Notes: a model not told the origin generated them from the sequence alone. Positions 51,670-61,206 are shown, counted from the stretch's first letter. The stretch is DNA of 64,000 bases from Burkholderiales bacterium (GCA_017307915.1 JAFKGG010000363.1:21879-85878); one strand, 5' to 3'. Numbers and translations: made by a program.

Positions 51670-52505
51670 GTCGTGTGCTGGGCGCGCTGGTGGTGTGGGC
51701 GGTGTTCGCCGGCGGGGTGTCGAACGCGGCGGGTCCGTCGGATGCAGTTGCTTCATCGAATGCGGTCGGTGCGTCGAGCGCGGTCAATTCGTCGAACGCG
51801 GCGAGCCCCTCGAACGCAGCCGCTCCATCGAAGGCCCACGCCTTCGAAGACACGATCGCCGAGCGCGCGCGCCCCTGTACGCTGTGCCATGGCGCGCAGG
51901 GCCGCGCCGGGCCCGATGGCTATTACCCGCGCATCGCCGGCAAGCCGGCCGGCTACCTGCTGCATCAGCTGCAGAACTTTCGTGACGGCCGCCGCCAGTA
52001 CGAACCCATGGCCGTGCTGCTCGAACACCTGGGCGACGATTACCTGCGCGAGATCGCCGGGTACTTCGCCACTTTGGATCTGCCTTATCCGCCGCCGCAG
52101 CCGGCAGCGGTGTCAGGCGCCGTGCTCGAACGCGGCCGGCGTCTGGTCGCCGAGGGCGATGCCGCACGCCAACTGCCCGCCTGCGCGGCCTGTCATGGTT
52201 CTGCGCTCACGGGTGTCGTGCCGGCCATCCCTGGGCTGCTCGGCCTGCCGCGCGACTATCTGAACGGCCAGCTCGGCGCCTGGAAGGCCGGCCAGCGCCG
52301 CGCGCACGCGCCCGACTGCATGGCCGAGATCGTGCAAAAGCTCAGCCCGGATGACATCGCTGCGTTGACCGGCTGGCTGGCCGCGCAGCCCTTGCCGGCC
52401 AACACGCATCCGGCTGCCGCGCTGCCGGCACCGCTGCCGCTGACCTGCGGCGGTGTGCCGGCCTCGGCGCAGGCCGTGAACGCAGCCGGCGGAGCGCAGC
52501 GATGA
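51663..52505 (+). CDS. Dihaem cytochrome c (c4-like)
   Basis: The protein (280 aa) has a signal peptide (MLSRVLGALVVWAVFAGG) and two CxxCH haem sites, RPCTLCHGAQG and LPACAACHGSAL, in two c4-like halves. Between the signal and the first haem is a 35-residue Ser/Ala/Asn linker of repeated SSNA-like units. It is a periplasmic electron carrier. Start ATG 51663 overlaps metY by 7 bp, and its stop overlaps the next cytochrome by 4 bp. Confidence 0.9.
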   Translation: MLSRVLGALVVWAVFAGGVSNAAGPSDAVASSNAVGASSAVNSSNAASPSNAAAPSKAHAFEDTIAERARPCTLCHGAQGRAGPDGYYPRIAGKPAGYLLHQLQNFRDGRRQYEPMAVLLEHLGDDYLREIAGYFATLDLPYPPPQPAAVSGAVLERGRRLVAEGDAARQLPACAACHGSALTGVVPAIPGLLGLPRDYLNGQLGAWKAGQRRAHAPDCMAEIVQKLSPDDIAALTGWLAAQPLPANTHPAAALPAPLPLTCGGVPASAQAVNAAGGAQR

Positions 52506-53797
52506 AGCGCAGCATGCGGCGATGGCTGTTTGCGATACTGACCCTGGCCGTGATCATCGGCGCCGGCGTCGCGCTGGTCGTGGCGCTGAACCTGCGTGAC
52601 GAAGCCCCGCTCGACGGCAGCGCATCGGGCAGCGAACTCGCGGCGCGCTTCACCAACCCCGCATTGATCGAGCGCGGCCGCTATCTGGCGCAGGCCGGCA
52701 ATTGCATGACCTGCCATACCGTGCGCGGCGGCGCACCCTATGCCGGCGGTCGGCCGATCGATACGCCATTCGGCGTCGTGCATTCGAGCAATCTCACGTC
52801 CGATGCCGATACCGGCCTGGGCCGCTGGAGCGCAGGCCAGTTCTGGCGCGCGCTGCACAACGGGCGCTCGCGCGACGGCCGGCTGCTGTACCCGGCCTTT
52901 CCTTATCCGAATTACACGCAGGTCACGCGCGAAGATTCGGACGCGATCTATGCCTATCTGCGCAGCCTGCCGCCGGTGGCGCAGCCGAACCGGCCGCACG
53001 CGCTGCGTTTTCCGTATGACACGCAAGCGGCGCTGGCTGTCTGGCGCGCGCTGTTCTTCAGGCCCGGCGTGTTCCAGCCGCAAGCCGGGCAATCGGAGCA
53101 ATGGAACCGCGGCGCCTATCTGGTCGGCGGCCTGGGCCACTGCAACGCCTGCCACGCCGGCCGCAATCTGCTTGGCGCCACCGGTGCCGCGCTCGAATTG
53201 GGTGGCGGCATGATCGCCGCGCAAAGCTGGTATGCGCCGTCGCTCGCCTCGCCCGCCGAGGCCGGTGTCGGCGACTGGCCGGCCGATGAAATCGTGCAGT
53301 TGCTCAAGACCGGGCAGAGCCCGCGCGGCATCGTCGTCGGGCCGATGGCCGAAGTGGTGGTGCGCAGTACGCAGCACCTGTCCGATGCCGATTTGCAGGC
53401 GATGGCGGCGTTCCTGAAATCGCTGCCGCCATCCGAGCCGCGTCGCCGGCCGGCTGCGCCGCCGGCGAGCGGCGAGCTGATGAAGCGCGGCGCCGTTCTC
53501 TACGAACGCCATTGCGCCGATTGCCACGGCGCCGACGGCCAGGGCCAGCCGCACGCCTATCCGCCGCTGGCCGGCAACCGCGCGGTCACGCTGGAGCCGC
53601 CGGCCAACGCGTTGCGAATCGTGCTGCACGGCGGTTACGCGCCGGCCACCGCTGCCAATCCGCGGCCGTTCGGCATGCCCCCGTTCGCGGCGCAGCTTGC
53701 CGACGACGAGATCGCGGCGGTCGTGTCCTACATTCGCGCCGCCTGGGGCAATCGCGGCTCAGAGGTCCGTAGCGTCGAGGTCGTGCGTTATCGGTGA
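52502..53797 (+). CDS. Trihaem cytochrome c (alcohol dehydrogenase cytochrome subunit-like)
   Basis: The protein (431 aa) has an uncleaved or signal helix (LFAILTLAVIIGAGVALVVA) and three CxxCH sites: GNCMTCHT, GHCNACHA and RHCADCHG. The layout, with NLTSDADTGLGRWSAGQFW and FPYPNYTQVTREDSDAIYAY, matches the cytochrome subunit of membrane-bound quinoprotein or flavin dehydrogenases (acetic-acid-type ADH, gluconate dehydrogenase). It would pass electrons to ubiquinone. No dehydrogenase gene is adjacent. Confidence 0.92.
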   Translation: MKRSMRRWLFAILTLAVIIGAGVALVVALNLRDEAPLDGSASGSELAARFTNPALIERGRYLAQAGNCMTCHTVRGGAPYAGGRPIDTPFGVVHSSNLTSDADTGLGRWSAGQFWRALHNGRSRDGRLLYPAFPYPNYTQVTREDSDAIYAYLRSLPPVAQPNRPHALRFPYDTQAALAVWRALFFRPGVFQPQAGQSEQWNRGAYLVGGLGHCNACHAGRNLLGATGAALELGGGMIAAQSWYAPSLASPAEAGVGDWPADEIVQLLKTGQSPRGIVVGPMAEVVVRSTQHLSDADLQAMAAFLKSLPPSEPRRRPAAPPASGELMKRGAVLYERHCADCHGADGQGQPHAYPPLAGNRAVTLEPPANALRIVLHGGYAPATAANPRPFGMPPFAAQLADDEIAAVVSYIRAAWGNRGSEVRSVEVVRYR

Positions 53798-53836
53798 GAT
53801 TGCCCAGGCCGCCGACGGCCATGCCGGCGCAGCACA

Positions 53837-54940
53837 TCAACCCTGCAGCACCCCACGCCGCATCTGATCCAGCTCGATCGACTCGAACAGCGCCTTGAAG
53901 TTGCCTTCGCCGAAGCCCTCGTCGCCTTTGCGCTGGATGATCTCGAAGAAGATCGGCCCGATCACCGTATTGGTGAAGATCTGCAGCAGCAGCCCGCCGT
54001 CGGGGCCGCCGTCGATCAGGATGCGGTTCTTCTGCAGCGCGGCCAGGTCTTCGCCGTGGCCCGGCAGCCGCTTGTCGACCAGCTCGTAATAGGTATCAGG
54101 CGTATCGAGAAAGACCACGCCGCTGGCGCGCAGCGCATCCACCGTGCGATAGATGTCATGCGTACCCAGCGCGATGTGCTGGATGCCCTCGCCGTGATAC
54201 TGATCCAGATACTCCTGGATCTGCCCCTGCTTGTCGTTGCCTTCCTCGTTGATCGGAATGCGGATCTTGCCGCACGGGCTGGTCATCGCCTTCGACTTCA
54301 CGCCGGTGGCCTTGCCCTCGATGTCGAAATAGCGGATCTCGCGGAAGTTGAACAGCCGCTCATAGAAATCCGACCACTCCTTCATGCGGCCGCGATGCAC
54401 GTTGTGCGTCAGGTGGTCGACGTAAGCCAGGCCCGCGCCGACGTGGTTCGCATCTTCGCGCGCCGAGGCCGAGTCGATCGGCACGAAGTCGACGTCATAG
54501 ATCGAGATGTCGCCGATGCCGCCGTTGCCCCCGTCCTTGCCGTGCCAGCGATCGACGAAATAGATCAGCGAATCGCCGATGCCCTTGATCGCCGGAATGT
54601 TCAGTTCCATCGGCCCTGATTTCGAATCGAAGCCCCATGCCCCCAGGTCGAGCGCGCGCTTGTAGGCGGCGGCCGCATCGTTGACGCGAAACGCGATCGC
54701 GCAGATCGACGGCCCATGCAACCGCGCGAAGCGCTGCGCGAACGAATCGGGCTCGGCGTTGACGATGAAATTGATGCCGCCCTGGCGATACAGCGTCACG
54801 TTCTTGTGCCGATGCCGCGCTACCGCCTTGAAGCCCATCTGCTCGAACAGCCGGCCCACCTCGGCCGGATTCGGCGCTGCGTATTCGATGAACTCGAAGC
54901 CGTCGGTGCCCATCGGGTTGTCCCAGGGTGTGAAAGCCAT
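53837..54940 (-). CDS. hpd: 4-hydroxyphenylpyruvate dioxygenase
   Basis: The protein (367 aa) makes homogentisate from 4-hydroxyphenylpyruvate. Fe(II) ligands are visible as His in [12 protein letters not shown], His in [11 protein letters not shown] and Glu in [19 protein letters not shown]. It feeds HmgA, whose gene is 21 kb away in another regulatory unit. It diverges from an Lrp-type regulator across a 131-bp A/T-richer gap. Confidence 0.97.
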   Translation of the reverse strand: MAFTPWDNPMGTDGFEFIEYAAPNPAEVGRLFEQMGFKAVARHRHKNVTLYRQGGINFIVNAEPDSFAQRFARLHGPSICAIAFRVNDAAAAYKRALDLGAWGFDSKSGPMELNIPAIKGIGDSLIYFVDRWHGKDGGNGGIGDISIYDVDFVPIDSASAREDANHVGAGLAYVDHLTHNVHRGRMKEWSDFYERLFNFREIRYFDIEGKATGVKSKAMTSPCGKIRIPINEEGNDKQGQIQEYLDQYHGEGIQHIALGTHDIYRTVDALRASGVVFLDTPDTYYELVDKRLPGHGEDLAALQKNRILIDGGPDGGLLLQIFTNTVIGPIFFEIIQRKGDEGFGEGNFKALFESIELDQMRRGVLQG

Positions 54941-55071
54941 GCCTGCCTCCGTTCTGTAGATGCGACATTCTAGGAAAGTGGAAGCGCCATTCGCTGTCTA
55001 TTTGTGGCCGTAAATCCGAAGTAAAGGGTAGAAAAGACTACTAAACTGGGTTATGCAGCAATAAAATTGCC

Positions 55072-55593
55072 ATGCCACTCAATGCCAGGCCGTTACCGCC
55101 GCCCATCATGGACCTCGACCGCACCGACCTGCTGATCCTCGATACCCTGCAACAAGACGGCCGCATCAGCAATCAAGAGCTGGCCGAGCGCGTGGCTTTG
55201 TCGCCGTCGCCATGCCTGCGCCGCGTCAAGCGGCTGGAAGAGGAGGGCTTGATCCGCCGCTACGTCGCGCTGCTCGATGCCGAGCGTCTCGGCTTGGGCC
55301 TGCTGGCTTACGTCAACGTCAAGCTCGAAAAGCGCGCCATCGGGCGCGGTGGGCGCTTTGCCTTCGATGACTTCCGCGATGCCGTGTCGAGCTGGCCCGA
55401 GGTGGTCTCGTGCTACGCGATGACCGGCGATTCCGACTACCTGATGCGCGTGCAGGTGCGCGACCTGGCGCACTTTTCGCGCTTCGTCATGGATACGCTG
55501 CTGAAATACCCGGGTGTGCTCGACGTGCGTTCCAGCTTCGCGCTGGATCGGATCAAGGACACGACGGCCTTGCCGCTGCAGGCGCTGCGCTAG
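55072..55593 (+). CDS. Lrp/AsnC family transcriptional regulator
   Basis: The protein has 173 aa from ATG 55072, or 161 aa from ATG 55108, which starts directly at the DNA-binding domain (MDLDRTDLLILDTLQQDGRI). The helix-turn-helix is ISNQELAERVALSPSPCLRR and the RAM ligand domain follows. No good ribosome site separates the two starts. It faces hpd and very probably controls tyrosine catabolism. Confidence 0.93.
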   Translation: MPLNARPLPPPIMDLDRTDLLILDTLQQDGRISNQELAERVALSPSPCLRRVKRLEEEGLIRRYVALLDAERLGLGLLAYVNVKLEKRAIGRGGRFAFDDFRDAVSSWPEVVSCYAMTGDSDYLMRVQVRDLAHFSRFVMDTLLKYPGVLDVRSSFALDRIKDTTALPLQALR

Positions 55594-55609
55594 CTAGCGC
55601 CGCGCAGGA

Positions 55610-56362
55610 TCAGCGATTCCGATTGCGCCGCAAGGTACTGGTCAGGTTCATCCGCGCCGCCGGATAAATCGTCTCGGTGATCTCGATCAGCAATTGCTGC
55701 GTCGTCTTGTAGTGCCGCAGCACGCGCAGCGCCGGGGACCCGGTGGGCGCATCGAGCAGCGCCGCCAGCTCGGCGTCGAGCAGCGTAGCCTGGATGGTTT
55801 GCCGCACCTCGTCGATCGACTGGCCGCATTCGCGCTCAAGAAAATCGCTGACCAGCACCTCGGGGTGGGCCTGCACCGAGTCGGCGATCCGCGCAAAGCG
55901 CGCATCGACGTAGATGTGCGCGCATGAAATCGGTCGTTCCTGCCGCTGCGCATCCACGCGCAGCCCTGCAAAGCACAACCATTGGCTGCCGTAGGGCGCT
56001 TGCAGCTCGCGCGCAGCCGCGCGCCCCAGCTTGACCGGCTGCACCGAGCGAATGCGCCGCACTTCGGTGGCTGCCACCTTCACCAGATCGTCGAGGCCGC
56101 CCAGCATCTGCGTATAGCCGCTGGCCGGGTCGGTGCTCTCGATGCGGCTGCCCACGCCCTTCTTGCGCGAGATGTAGCCGCGATCCTGCAGCGCCTGCAA
56201 TGCGATGCGCACGGTCTGCCGGCTGACGCCGAAATCGTCGGCCAGTTCCAGCTCGGTCGGCAGCAGGCTGCCCACCACATAGCGGCCGCCCGCGATGGCC
56301 TCGATCAGCTTGCCGGCGACATCGGCGTAGCGAGTCGTCGGCTGGATGGTGTCATTGGGCAT
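55610..56362 (-). CDS. GntR family regulator (HutC/UTRA subfamily)
   Basis: The protein (250 aa) starts at ATG 56362. The winged helix is AIAGGRYVVGSLLPTELELA then DFGVSRQTVRIALQALQDRG, and the UTRA ligand domain covers about 90-245 (LLIEITETIYPAARM near the end). It diverges from the acyl-CoA dehydrogenase gene; copies of AAGTACGTAC lie between the two genes. Confidence 0.92.
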   Translation of the reverse strand: MPNDTIQPTTRYADVAGKLIEAIAGGRYVVGSLLPTELELADDFGVSRQTVRIALQALQDRGYISRKKGVGSRIESTDPASGYTQMLGGLDDLVKVAATEVRRIRSVQPVKLGRAAARELQAPYGSQWLCFAGLRVDAQRQERPISCAHIYVDARFARIADSVQAHPEVLVSDFLERECGQSIDEVRQTIQATLLDAELAALLDAPTGSPALRVLRHYKTTQQLLIEITETIYPAARMNLTSTLRRNRNR

Positions 56363-56376
56363 TTGATATGCTTGGT

Positions 56377-56473
56377 AAGTACGTACATAATAGCCAAAAG
56401 ATCGGCAGGGCGGAAAGAAAAACCACCTTGCTCCGTATGCAACCCTTGAGTACGTCATTAAAAGTACGTACTT
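56377..56473. promoter_or_regulatory. AAGTACGTACTT-type operators between GntR and acyl-CoA dehydrogenase genes
   Basis: AAGTACGTACTT at 56462-56473 is a perfect 12-bp palindrome. AAGTACGTACAT (56377-56388) repeats it with one mismatch in the arms, and a half-like AGTACGT lies at 56449-56455. The two full sites are 85 bp apart, near the starts of the two divergent genes, so looping or double repression by the HutC-type regulator is plausible. Confidence 0.6.
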
Positions 56474-56500
56474 GTTTAAAGTCCGTGGCAGGAGCTCCCC

Positions 56501-57667
56501 GTGCAACAGCTCTCTGAAGAGCGCCGAATGATCAAGGAAGCAGCGCGCCAGTTCGCCATCGAACGCGTGCTGCCGGTGGCCAATCGGCTCGATCCCGAGA
56601 AAGGCGCGATCCCGCGCGATCTGATCGACGAGATGGCCGAGCTCGGCTACTTCGGCATCCTGCTTCCCGAGGAATACGGCGGCCTCGGCCTGGGCGCCTT
56701 CGAGTACTGCCTGGTCGCCGAAGAGCTGTCGCGCGCCTGGATGAGCGTGGGCAGCCTGATCGCGCGCGGCAACGGCTTGATCGGTGCGCTCAAGCAGCTC
56801 AGCCCCGAACAGAAGGCGCTCTATCTGCCGCGCATGGCGCGCGGCGAATTCCTCGGCGCGTTTTCGCTGTCCGAGCCCAACGCGGGCTCCGACGTGGCCA
56901 ACATCAGCTGCCGCGCCGTGCGCGTCGGCGATGAATGGGAGATCACCGGCAACAAGTACTGGTGCACCTTCGCCGACGAGGCCGATTTCATCCTGGTGAT
57001 CGCACGCACCGATCCGCAGATCGATCCCAAGGCCCGCCATCGCGGCCTGAGCGGCTTCCTGATCGAAAAGCCGCGCGGCGCGCTGCCCGCAGGCGTGCAG
57101 GGCAGCCCGATTCCCAAGATCGGCTATTACGGCTGGACGACCTGGGAACTGGCCTTCGATCGCTGCCGTGTGCCGGCCAGCAGCATGGTCTGCGAAGAAG
57201 GCAAGGCGTTCTACCTGGCCACCGCAGGCCTGGAAACGGCGCGCGCCCACACCGCGGCGCGCTCGGTCGGGCTGGCGCAAGGCGCGCTCGAAGACGCGAT
57301 CAGCTACGCGCGCGAACGGCAGCAGTTCGGCCACCCGATCGGCGATTTCCAGGCGATCCGCTTCAAGATCGCCGACATGGCCACGCAGATCGCCGCGGCG
57401 CGCGCCCTGCTCTACAGCGTTTGCGAAAAGATCGACAGCGGCGTGCGCTGCGACACCGAGGCGTCGATGGTCAAGCTGTTTGCCAGCGAGATGTCCGAGC
57501 GCGTGACCAGCGAAGGGCTGCAGATCCACGGTGGCGCCGGCTACACCACGCACTTCGCCGCCGAGCGCTACTGGCGCGATGCGCGCTTGACCAAGATCTT
57601 CGAGGGCACGTCGGAGATCCAGATGCGGATCATTTCCGACAGCTTGCTGGGCAAGCCGGCTCGCTGA
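56501..57667 (+). CDS. Acyl-CoA dehydrogenase
   Basis: The protein (388 aa) starts at GTG 56501 after AGGAGCTC. Family motifs: FGILLPEEYGGLGLGAFEY, SLSEPNAGSDVANISC and, near the C-terminus, QIHGGAGYTTHF and IFEGTSEIQMRII, with the catalytic base Glu in the latter region. It oxidises an acyl-CoA to the enoyl-CoA and passes electrons to ETF. No other beta-oxidation gene adjoins it. It converges with the TetR gene. Confidence 0.93.
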   Translation: MQQLSEERRMIKEAARQFAIERVLPVANRLDPEKGAIPRDLIDEMAELGYFGILLPEEYGGLGLGAFEYCLVAEELSRAWMSVGSLIARGNGLIGALKQLSPEQKALYLPRMARGEFLGAFSLSEPNAGSDVANISCRAVRVGDEWEITGNKYWCTFADEADFILVIARTDPQIDPKARHRGLSGFLIEKPRGALPAGVQGSPIPKIGYYGWTTWELAFDRCRVPASSMVCEEGKAFYLATAGLETARAHTAARSVGLAQGALEDAISYARERQQFGHPIGDFQAIRFKIADMATQIAAARALLYSVCEKIDSGVRCDTEASMVKLFASEMSERVTSEGLQIHGGAGYTTHFAAERYWRDARLTKIFEGTSEIQMRIISDSLLGKPAR

Positions 57668-57686
57668 TTTTCGCCGAACCCTTGAA

Positions 57687-58412
57687 TCAGCCTGCGCGCC
57701 GGCCGGTCGTCTCGAGGACGTCGGCGCGCGCCGAGGCGGCACCGGCGATGGCGGCAGAGGTGCTGGCAGCAGAAGCGGCGGCAGCCGCATCCATCGCGGC
57801 CGGCATTGCCGCGCCGGGCAGCGGCTCGCCTTCCAGCCCGCGCTGCCAGATGTCGATCACCATCTCGGCAAACTGCTCGTAACTCATCGGCCCGTCGGGC
57901 CGCAGCCACGCAAACGTGAAGTTGATCGTGCCCAGCAGCGCCATCGTCAGCGGCGTGCGCAGCGCGGGCGTCATGCGCTGCGGAAATGCGCGTTCCAGCG
58001 TGTCGGCCAGCGCCGACACCACGGCGCGCTCGCGATCCTTGATCCGTTCGCGCAACTGCGGCGCCAGGAACTTCACGTCGTGCAGCAGCGCCACGTGATA
58101 GTCGTGCGAATGCCGATATTCGGCCATCAGCTCGCGCACCAGCGCCGATAGTTCCTGCCGAGCCGGCAAGCGTCGGGCGCGCACCTGGTCGACGATCGCA
58201 TTGAGCCTGGCCGTGTAGCGCTCCAGCGAATCGAACAGAATCGCTTCCTTGCTCGGATAGTAGTGATACAGCCGCGCCTTCGAGGTGCCGCAGGTCTGCG
58301 CCAACTCGGCCATTGAAGCGCTCGGATAGCCGATTTCGGCGAAGGCGCGCACCGCCAGCTCGAGAATGCGGTCGCGCTGCTGTTCGTAGTCGATGGCTTT
58401 GGGTCGGGACAT
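57687..58412 (-). CDS. TetR family regulator of the paa operon (PaaR-like)
   Basis: The protein (241 aa) has the TetR helix-turn-helix (RAFAEIGYPSASMAELAQTC then KARLYHYYPSKEAI) and a helical ligand domain; the last 40 residues are Ala-rich. It is encoded 18 bp after paaE, so it belongs to the paa operon. In other proteobacteria PaaR of this family represses paa genes and is released by phenylacetyl-CoA. The palindrome inside the paaA promoter is the likely target. Confidence 0.9.
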   Translation of the reverse strand: MSRPKAIDYEQQRDRILELAVRAFAEIGYPSASMAELAQTCGTSKARLYHYYPSKEAILFDSLERYTARLNAIVDQVRARRLPARQELSALVRELMAEYRHSHDYHVALLHDVKFLAPQLRERIKDRERAVVSALADTLERAFPQRMTPALRTPLTMALLGTINFTFAWLRPDGPMSYEQFAEMVIDIWQRGLEGEPLPGAAMPAAMDAAAAASAASTSAAIAGAASARADVLETTGRRAG

Positions 58413-58430
58413 CGATGGATGATAGCGGTC

Positions 58431-59519
58431 TCAGCGATCGTCGTAGCTGAGCACGACGCGCTCGGTCAGCGGGTGCGACTGACAGGTCAGCACGTAGCCG
58501 TCGGCGATCTCCTGCTCTTCCAGCGTGTAGTTCTTGTCCATTCGCACCTGGCCTTCCAGCACGCGCGCGCGGCAGGTGCAGCAGACGCCGCCCTTGCAGG
58601 CATACGGCAGGTTGATGCCGGCGGCCAGGCCGGCATCCAGGATCACCTGCCCTTCGAACGGCACCTGCAGCTCGCGTGCCTTGCCGTCGACGATCACCGA
58701 CACGGCGGCGCGCGGGCCGTCGATCATCGGTGCTGCTGCGCGCAGGCTGCCGGCCGCCGGCAGCGGCACGCCAAAGCGTTCGATGTGAATGCGCGCCGGC
58801 GCCAGGCCGCGCGCGCGCAGTGCGGCTTCGGCCGCGTTCATCATCGGGTCGGGGCCGCAGACGAAGGCCTCGTCGATCGTTGCCGGCGGGATCAGCGCGT
58901 CGAGGAACTCGCCGCACTTGGCCTCGTCGAGCAGGCCGTTGAACAGCGGCACTTCCTGTGCTTCGTCGGACAGCACGTGATACAGGCGCAGCCGCCCCAG
59001 ATAGCGGTTCTTCAGGTCTTCCAGCGCTTCGACGAACATGATCGACGCAGTGCCGCGATTGCCGTAGACCAGCGTGAAGCGGCTTGCCGGTTCGGCCGCC
59101 AGCGTGGTGGCGATCAGCGACAGCATCGGCGTGATGCCCGAGCCGCCGGCGAAGCCCACGTGGTGCCGCGCGCGGCCGGCATCCAGCGGCACGAAGAAGC
59201 GGCCGTCGGGCGTCATCACGTCCAGCGTCTGGCCGACGCGGATCTGGTCGTTGGCCCAGTTCGAGAACAATCCGCCCGGCACGCGCTTGATGGCGATGCG
59301 CAGCTCGCCACGCCGCTCATAGTCATCGACGCCGACACAGATCGAATAGGAGCGCCGTTGCTCGGCGCCGTCGATGGCCGTACGCAGCGTCAGAAACTGC
59401 CCGGCCTTGAAACGATAGTGATCGCGCAGCGCGGACGGCACGTCGAAGGCCAGCGAGATGCTGTCGGCGGTTTCGGCGCGCCGGTCGAGCACGCGCAGCG
59501 GATGAAAGCTGGGGGTCAT
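58431..59519 (-). CDS. paaE: Phenylacetyl-CoA epoxidase reductase subunit
   Basis: The protein (362 aa) has a ferredoxin-NADP reductase domain (RSYSICVGV flavin motif, HVGFAGGSGITPMLSLI) and a C-terminal plant-type [2Fe-2S] domain with ACKGGVCCTCRARV and the last ligand in VLTCQSHPLT. It transfers electrons from NADPH to the di-iron oxygenase PaaAC. Its gene follows paaD by 15 bp. Confidence 0.95.
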   Translation of the reverse strand: MTPSFHPLRVLDRRAETADSISLAFDVPSALRDHYRFKAGQFLTLRTAIDGAEQRRSYSICVGVDDYERRGELRIAIKRVPGGLFSNWANDQIRVGQTLDVMTPDGRFFVPLDAGRARHHVGFAGGSGITPMLSLIATTLAAEPASRFTLVYGNRGTASIMFVEALEDLKNRYLGRLRLYHVLSDEAQEVPLFNGLLDEAKCGEFLDALIPPATIDEAFVCGPDPMMNAAEAALRARGLAPARIHIERFGVPLPAAGSLRAAAPMIDGPRAAVSVIVDGKARELQVPFEGQVILDAGLAAGINLPYACKGGVCCTCRARVLEGQVRMDKNYTLEEQEIADGYVLTCQSHPLTERVVLSYDDR

Positions 59520-59534
59520 GGCGGATGGGCGCGG

Positions 59535-60113
59535 TCAATACGGCTTGAAATAATCGAAGGGCTCGGCGCAGGAAAGGCAGCGATACAGCGCCTTGCAGGG
59601 CGTCGAGCTCCAGCGGCTGATCACCTCGACGTTCGGCGAACCGCAGCGCGGGCATTCGGGATCGACCTCGGCGCCGGCCGCGCCGCTGCTGCCGCGGGCG
59701 TGCCAGCGGATCGGCTGCATCGCGCTTGTTCTGGGCGAGGCAGACGCCAGCGACGAGACAGACGATCCCGATGCCGAAGCATGCACGCCGCTGGCACAGG
59801 CCGGCGGTGCAATGCCGTACTCGCGCAGCTTGCGGCGACCGTCGTCGCTGATCCAGTCGGTGCTCCACGCGGGCGATAGCGTGATGCGCACCTCTGCTTG
59901 CGGATAACCGCCGCGCGACAGCGCATCGCGCACGTCGGCCATGATCGCTTCAGTGGCCGGGCAGCCGCTGTAGGTGGGCGTCAACACGACGACGGCATGG
60001 CCGTCTTCAACGAACGCCTCGCGCACCATGCCCAGGTCGGCCAGCGTCAGCACCGGCACCTCGGGGTCGGGCAGCGCGCCGGCCAGTTCGAACAGCGCAT
60101 CGTCGCGCGCCAT
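59535..60113 (-). CDS. paaD: Phenylacetyl-CoA epoxidase maturation protein
   Basis: The protein (192 aa) has the DUF59-like N-terminal domain (ALPDPEVPVLTLADLGMVRE, TYSGCPATEAIMADV) and a C-terminal zinc ribbon (CPRCGSPNVEV, CLSCAEPFDYFKPY). It is needed for iron-sulfur assembly in the epoxidase. A Ser/Ala-rich linker of about 45 residues between the domains is longer than in E. coli PaaD. ATG 60113 has AGGAGG six bases upstream; a GTG at 60131 that overlaps the paaC stop is less likely. Confidence 0.94.
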   Translation of the reverse strand: MARDDALFELAGALPDPEVPVLTLADLGMVREAFVEDGHAVVVLTPTYSGCPATEAIMADVRDALSRGGYPQAEVRITLSPAWSTDWISDDGRRKLREYGIAPPACASGVHASASGSSVSSLASASPRTSAMQPIRWHARGSSGAAGAEVDPECPRCGSPNVEVISRWSSTPCKALYRCLSCAEPFDYFKPY

Positions 60114-60127
60114 GGCCGCCTCCTGCT

Positions 60128-60913
60128 TCACCAGCTGGCGTGCGGGTGAGCGCGCGCCAGCGACTGCATCTCGGCCAGCATCAAGCCCAGGTGCTCGCTG
60201 TGCAGCCCCTGCCGGCCGGTGCTGCGAAACTGGCTGTCACCGGGCCAGCGCAGCGTCGCTTCATCGACCAGCGTGCGCATCGTTGCCAGCCAGGCTTCGC
60301 GCAGCGCCGAGCCGGCCACGCCGATGCCGGCCGCGGCCGCGCGCGTATCGAGCGCGTCATCGGTGAACCATTCGTTGGTGTAGGGCAGCAGCGCATCGAG
60401 CGCGTGCTGGGCGCGCCGATGCGATTCGTCGGTGCCGTCGCCGAAGCGCAGCAGCCAGTCGGCGCCGTGGCGCAGGTGGTAGCTGGCCTCCTTCAGCGAC
60501 TTGGCCGCGATCGCGGCCAGCTCGGCATCGTTGGACGCCGACAGCTGCCGCCACAGCTCCACCGCATACGCTGAATACAGCGTGTTGCGCACGATGGTGA
60601 ACGCATAGTCGCCGTCGGCCGCGCCGGCCGAGGCGACGCCGCTGTTGGGCAGCTCCAGCGCGGTGAAGTTGCGAAAGCCGGCCGCGTCGCGGAAATACGC
60701 GTAGCGGTTCTCGTCGGCGTCGCCGCCCTCCAGCGCCGCCGCCTGCTGATACAGCAAGCGCGCCTGGCCCAGCAGGTCGAGCGAGATGTTGGCCAGCGCC
60801 AGGTCTTCTTCCAGCACCGGGCCGTGGCCGCACCATTCCGACAGTCGATGCGACAGCACCAGCGCGTTGTCGGCCAGGCGCAGCAGATACTGGGCGTGTT
60901 CGTCGCGGTTCAT
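60128..60913 (-). CDS. paaC: Phenylacetyl-CoA epoxidase structural subunit
   Basis: The protein (261 aa) is the non-catalytic ferritin-fold partner of PaaA: RLADNALVLSHRLSEWCGHG, EDLALANISLDLLGQAR and SLKEASYHLRHGADWLLRFG. Its start ATG shares one base with the paaB stop. Its own stop lies within the upstream region of paaD. Confidence 0.95.
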   Translation of the reverse strand: MNRDEHAQYLLRLADNALVLSHRLSEWCGHGPVLEEDLALANISLDLLGQARLLYQQAAALEGGDADENRYAYFRDAAGFRNFTALELPNSGVASAGAADGDYAFTIVRNTLYSAYAVELWRQLSASNDAELAAIAAKSLKEASYHLRHGADWLLRFGDGTDESHRRAQHALDALLPYTNEWFTDDALDTRAAAAGIGVAGSALREAWLATMRTLVDEATLRWPGDSQFRSTGRQGLHSEHLGLMLAEMQSLARAHPHASW

Positions 60914-61206
60914 CACATGTGCTTCAGTTCGTCGGGCAACACGTAAAAGGTCGGATGCCGATAGATCTTGTCGCCCATCGGATCGAAGAACTCGGCCTTG
61001 GCCTCGGGTTCCGATGCGGTGATCGCGGCCGAAGGCACGACCCAGATCGACACGCCTTCCTGGCGCCGCGTGTAGACGTCGCGCGCCATCTGCAGCGCCT
61101 GCCTGGCGTCGGCGGCATGCAGGCTGCCGCAATGCTTGTGTTCCAGGCCCTGCTTGCTGCGGATGAAGACTTCCCACAGCGGCCATTCGTCGTTCGGTGT
61201 GCTCAT
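60913..61206 (-). CDS. paaB: Phenylacetyl-CoA epoxidase subunit B
   Basis: The 97-aa protein contains WPLWEVFIRSKQGLEHKHCG and HPTFYVLPDELKHM, diagnostic of PaaB. It bridges PaaAC subcomplexes. ATG 61206 gives the usual length; a GTG at 61242 would add 12 residues. Confidence 0.95.
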   Translation of the reverse strand: MSTPNDEWPLWEVFIRSKQGLEHKHCGSLHAADARQALQMARDVYTRRQEGVSIWVVPSAAITASEPEAKAEFFDPMGDKIYRHPTFYVLPDELKHM

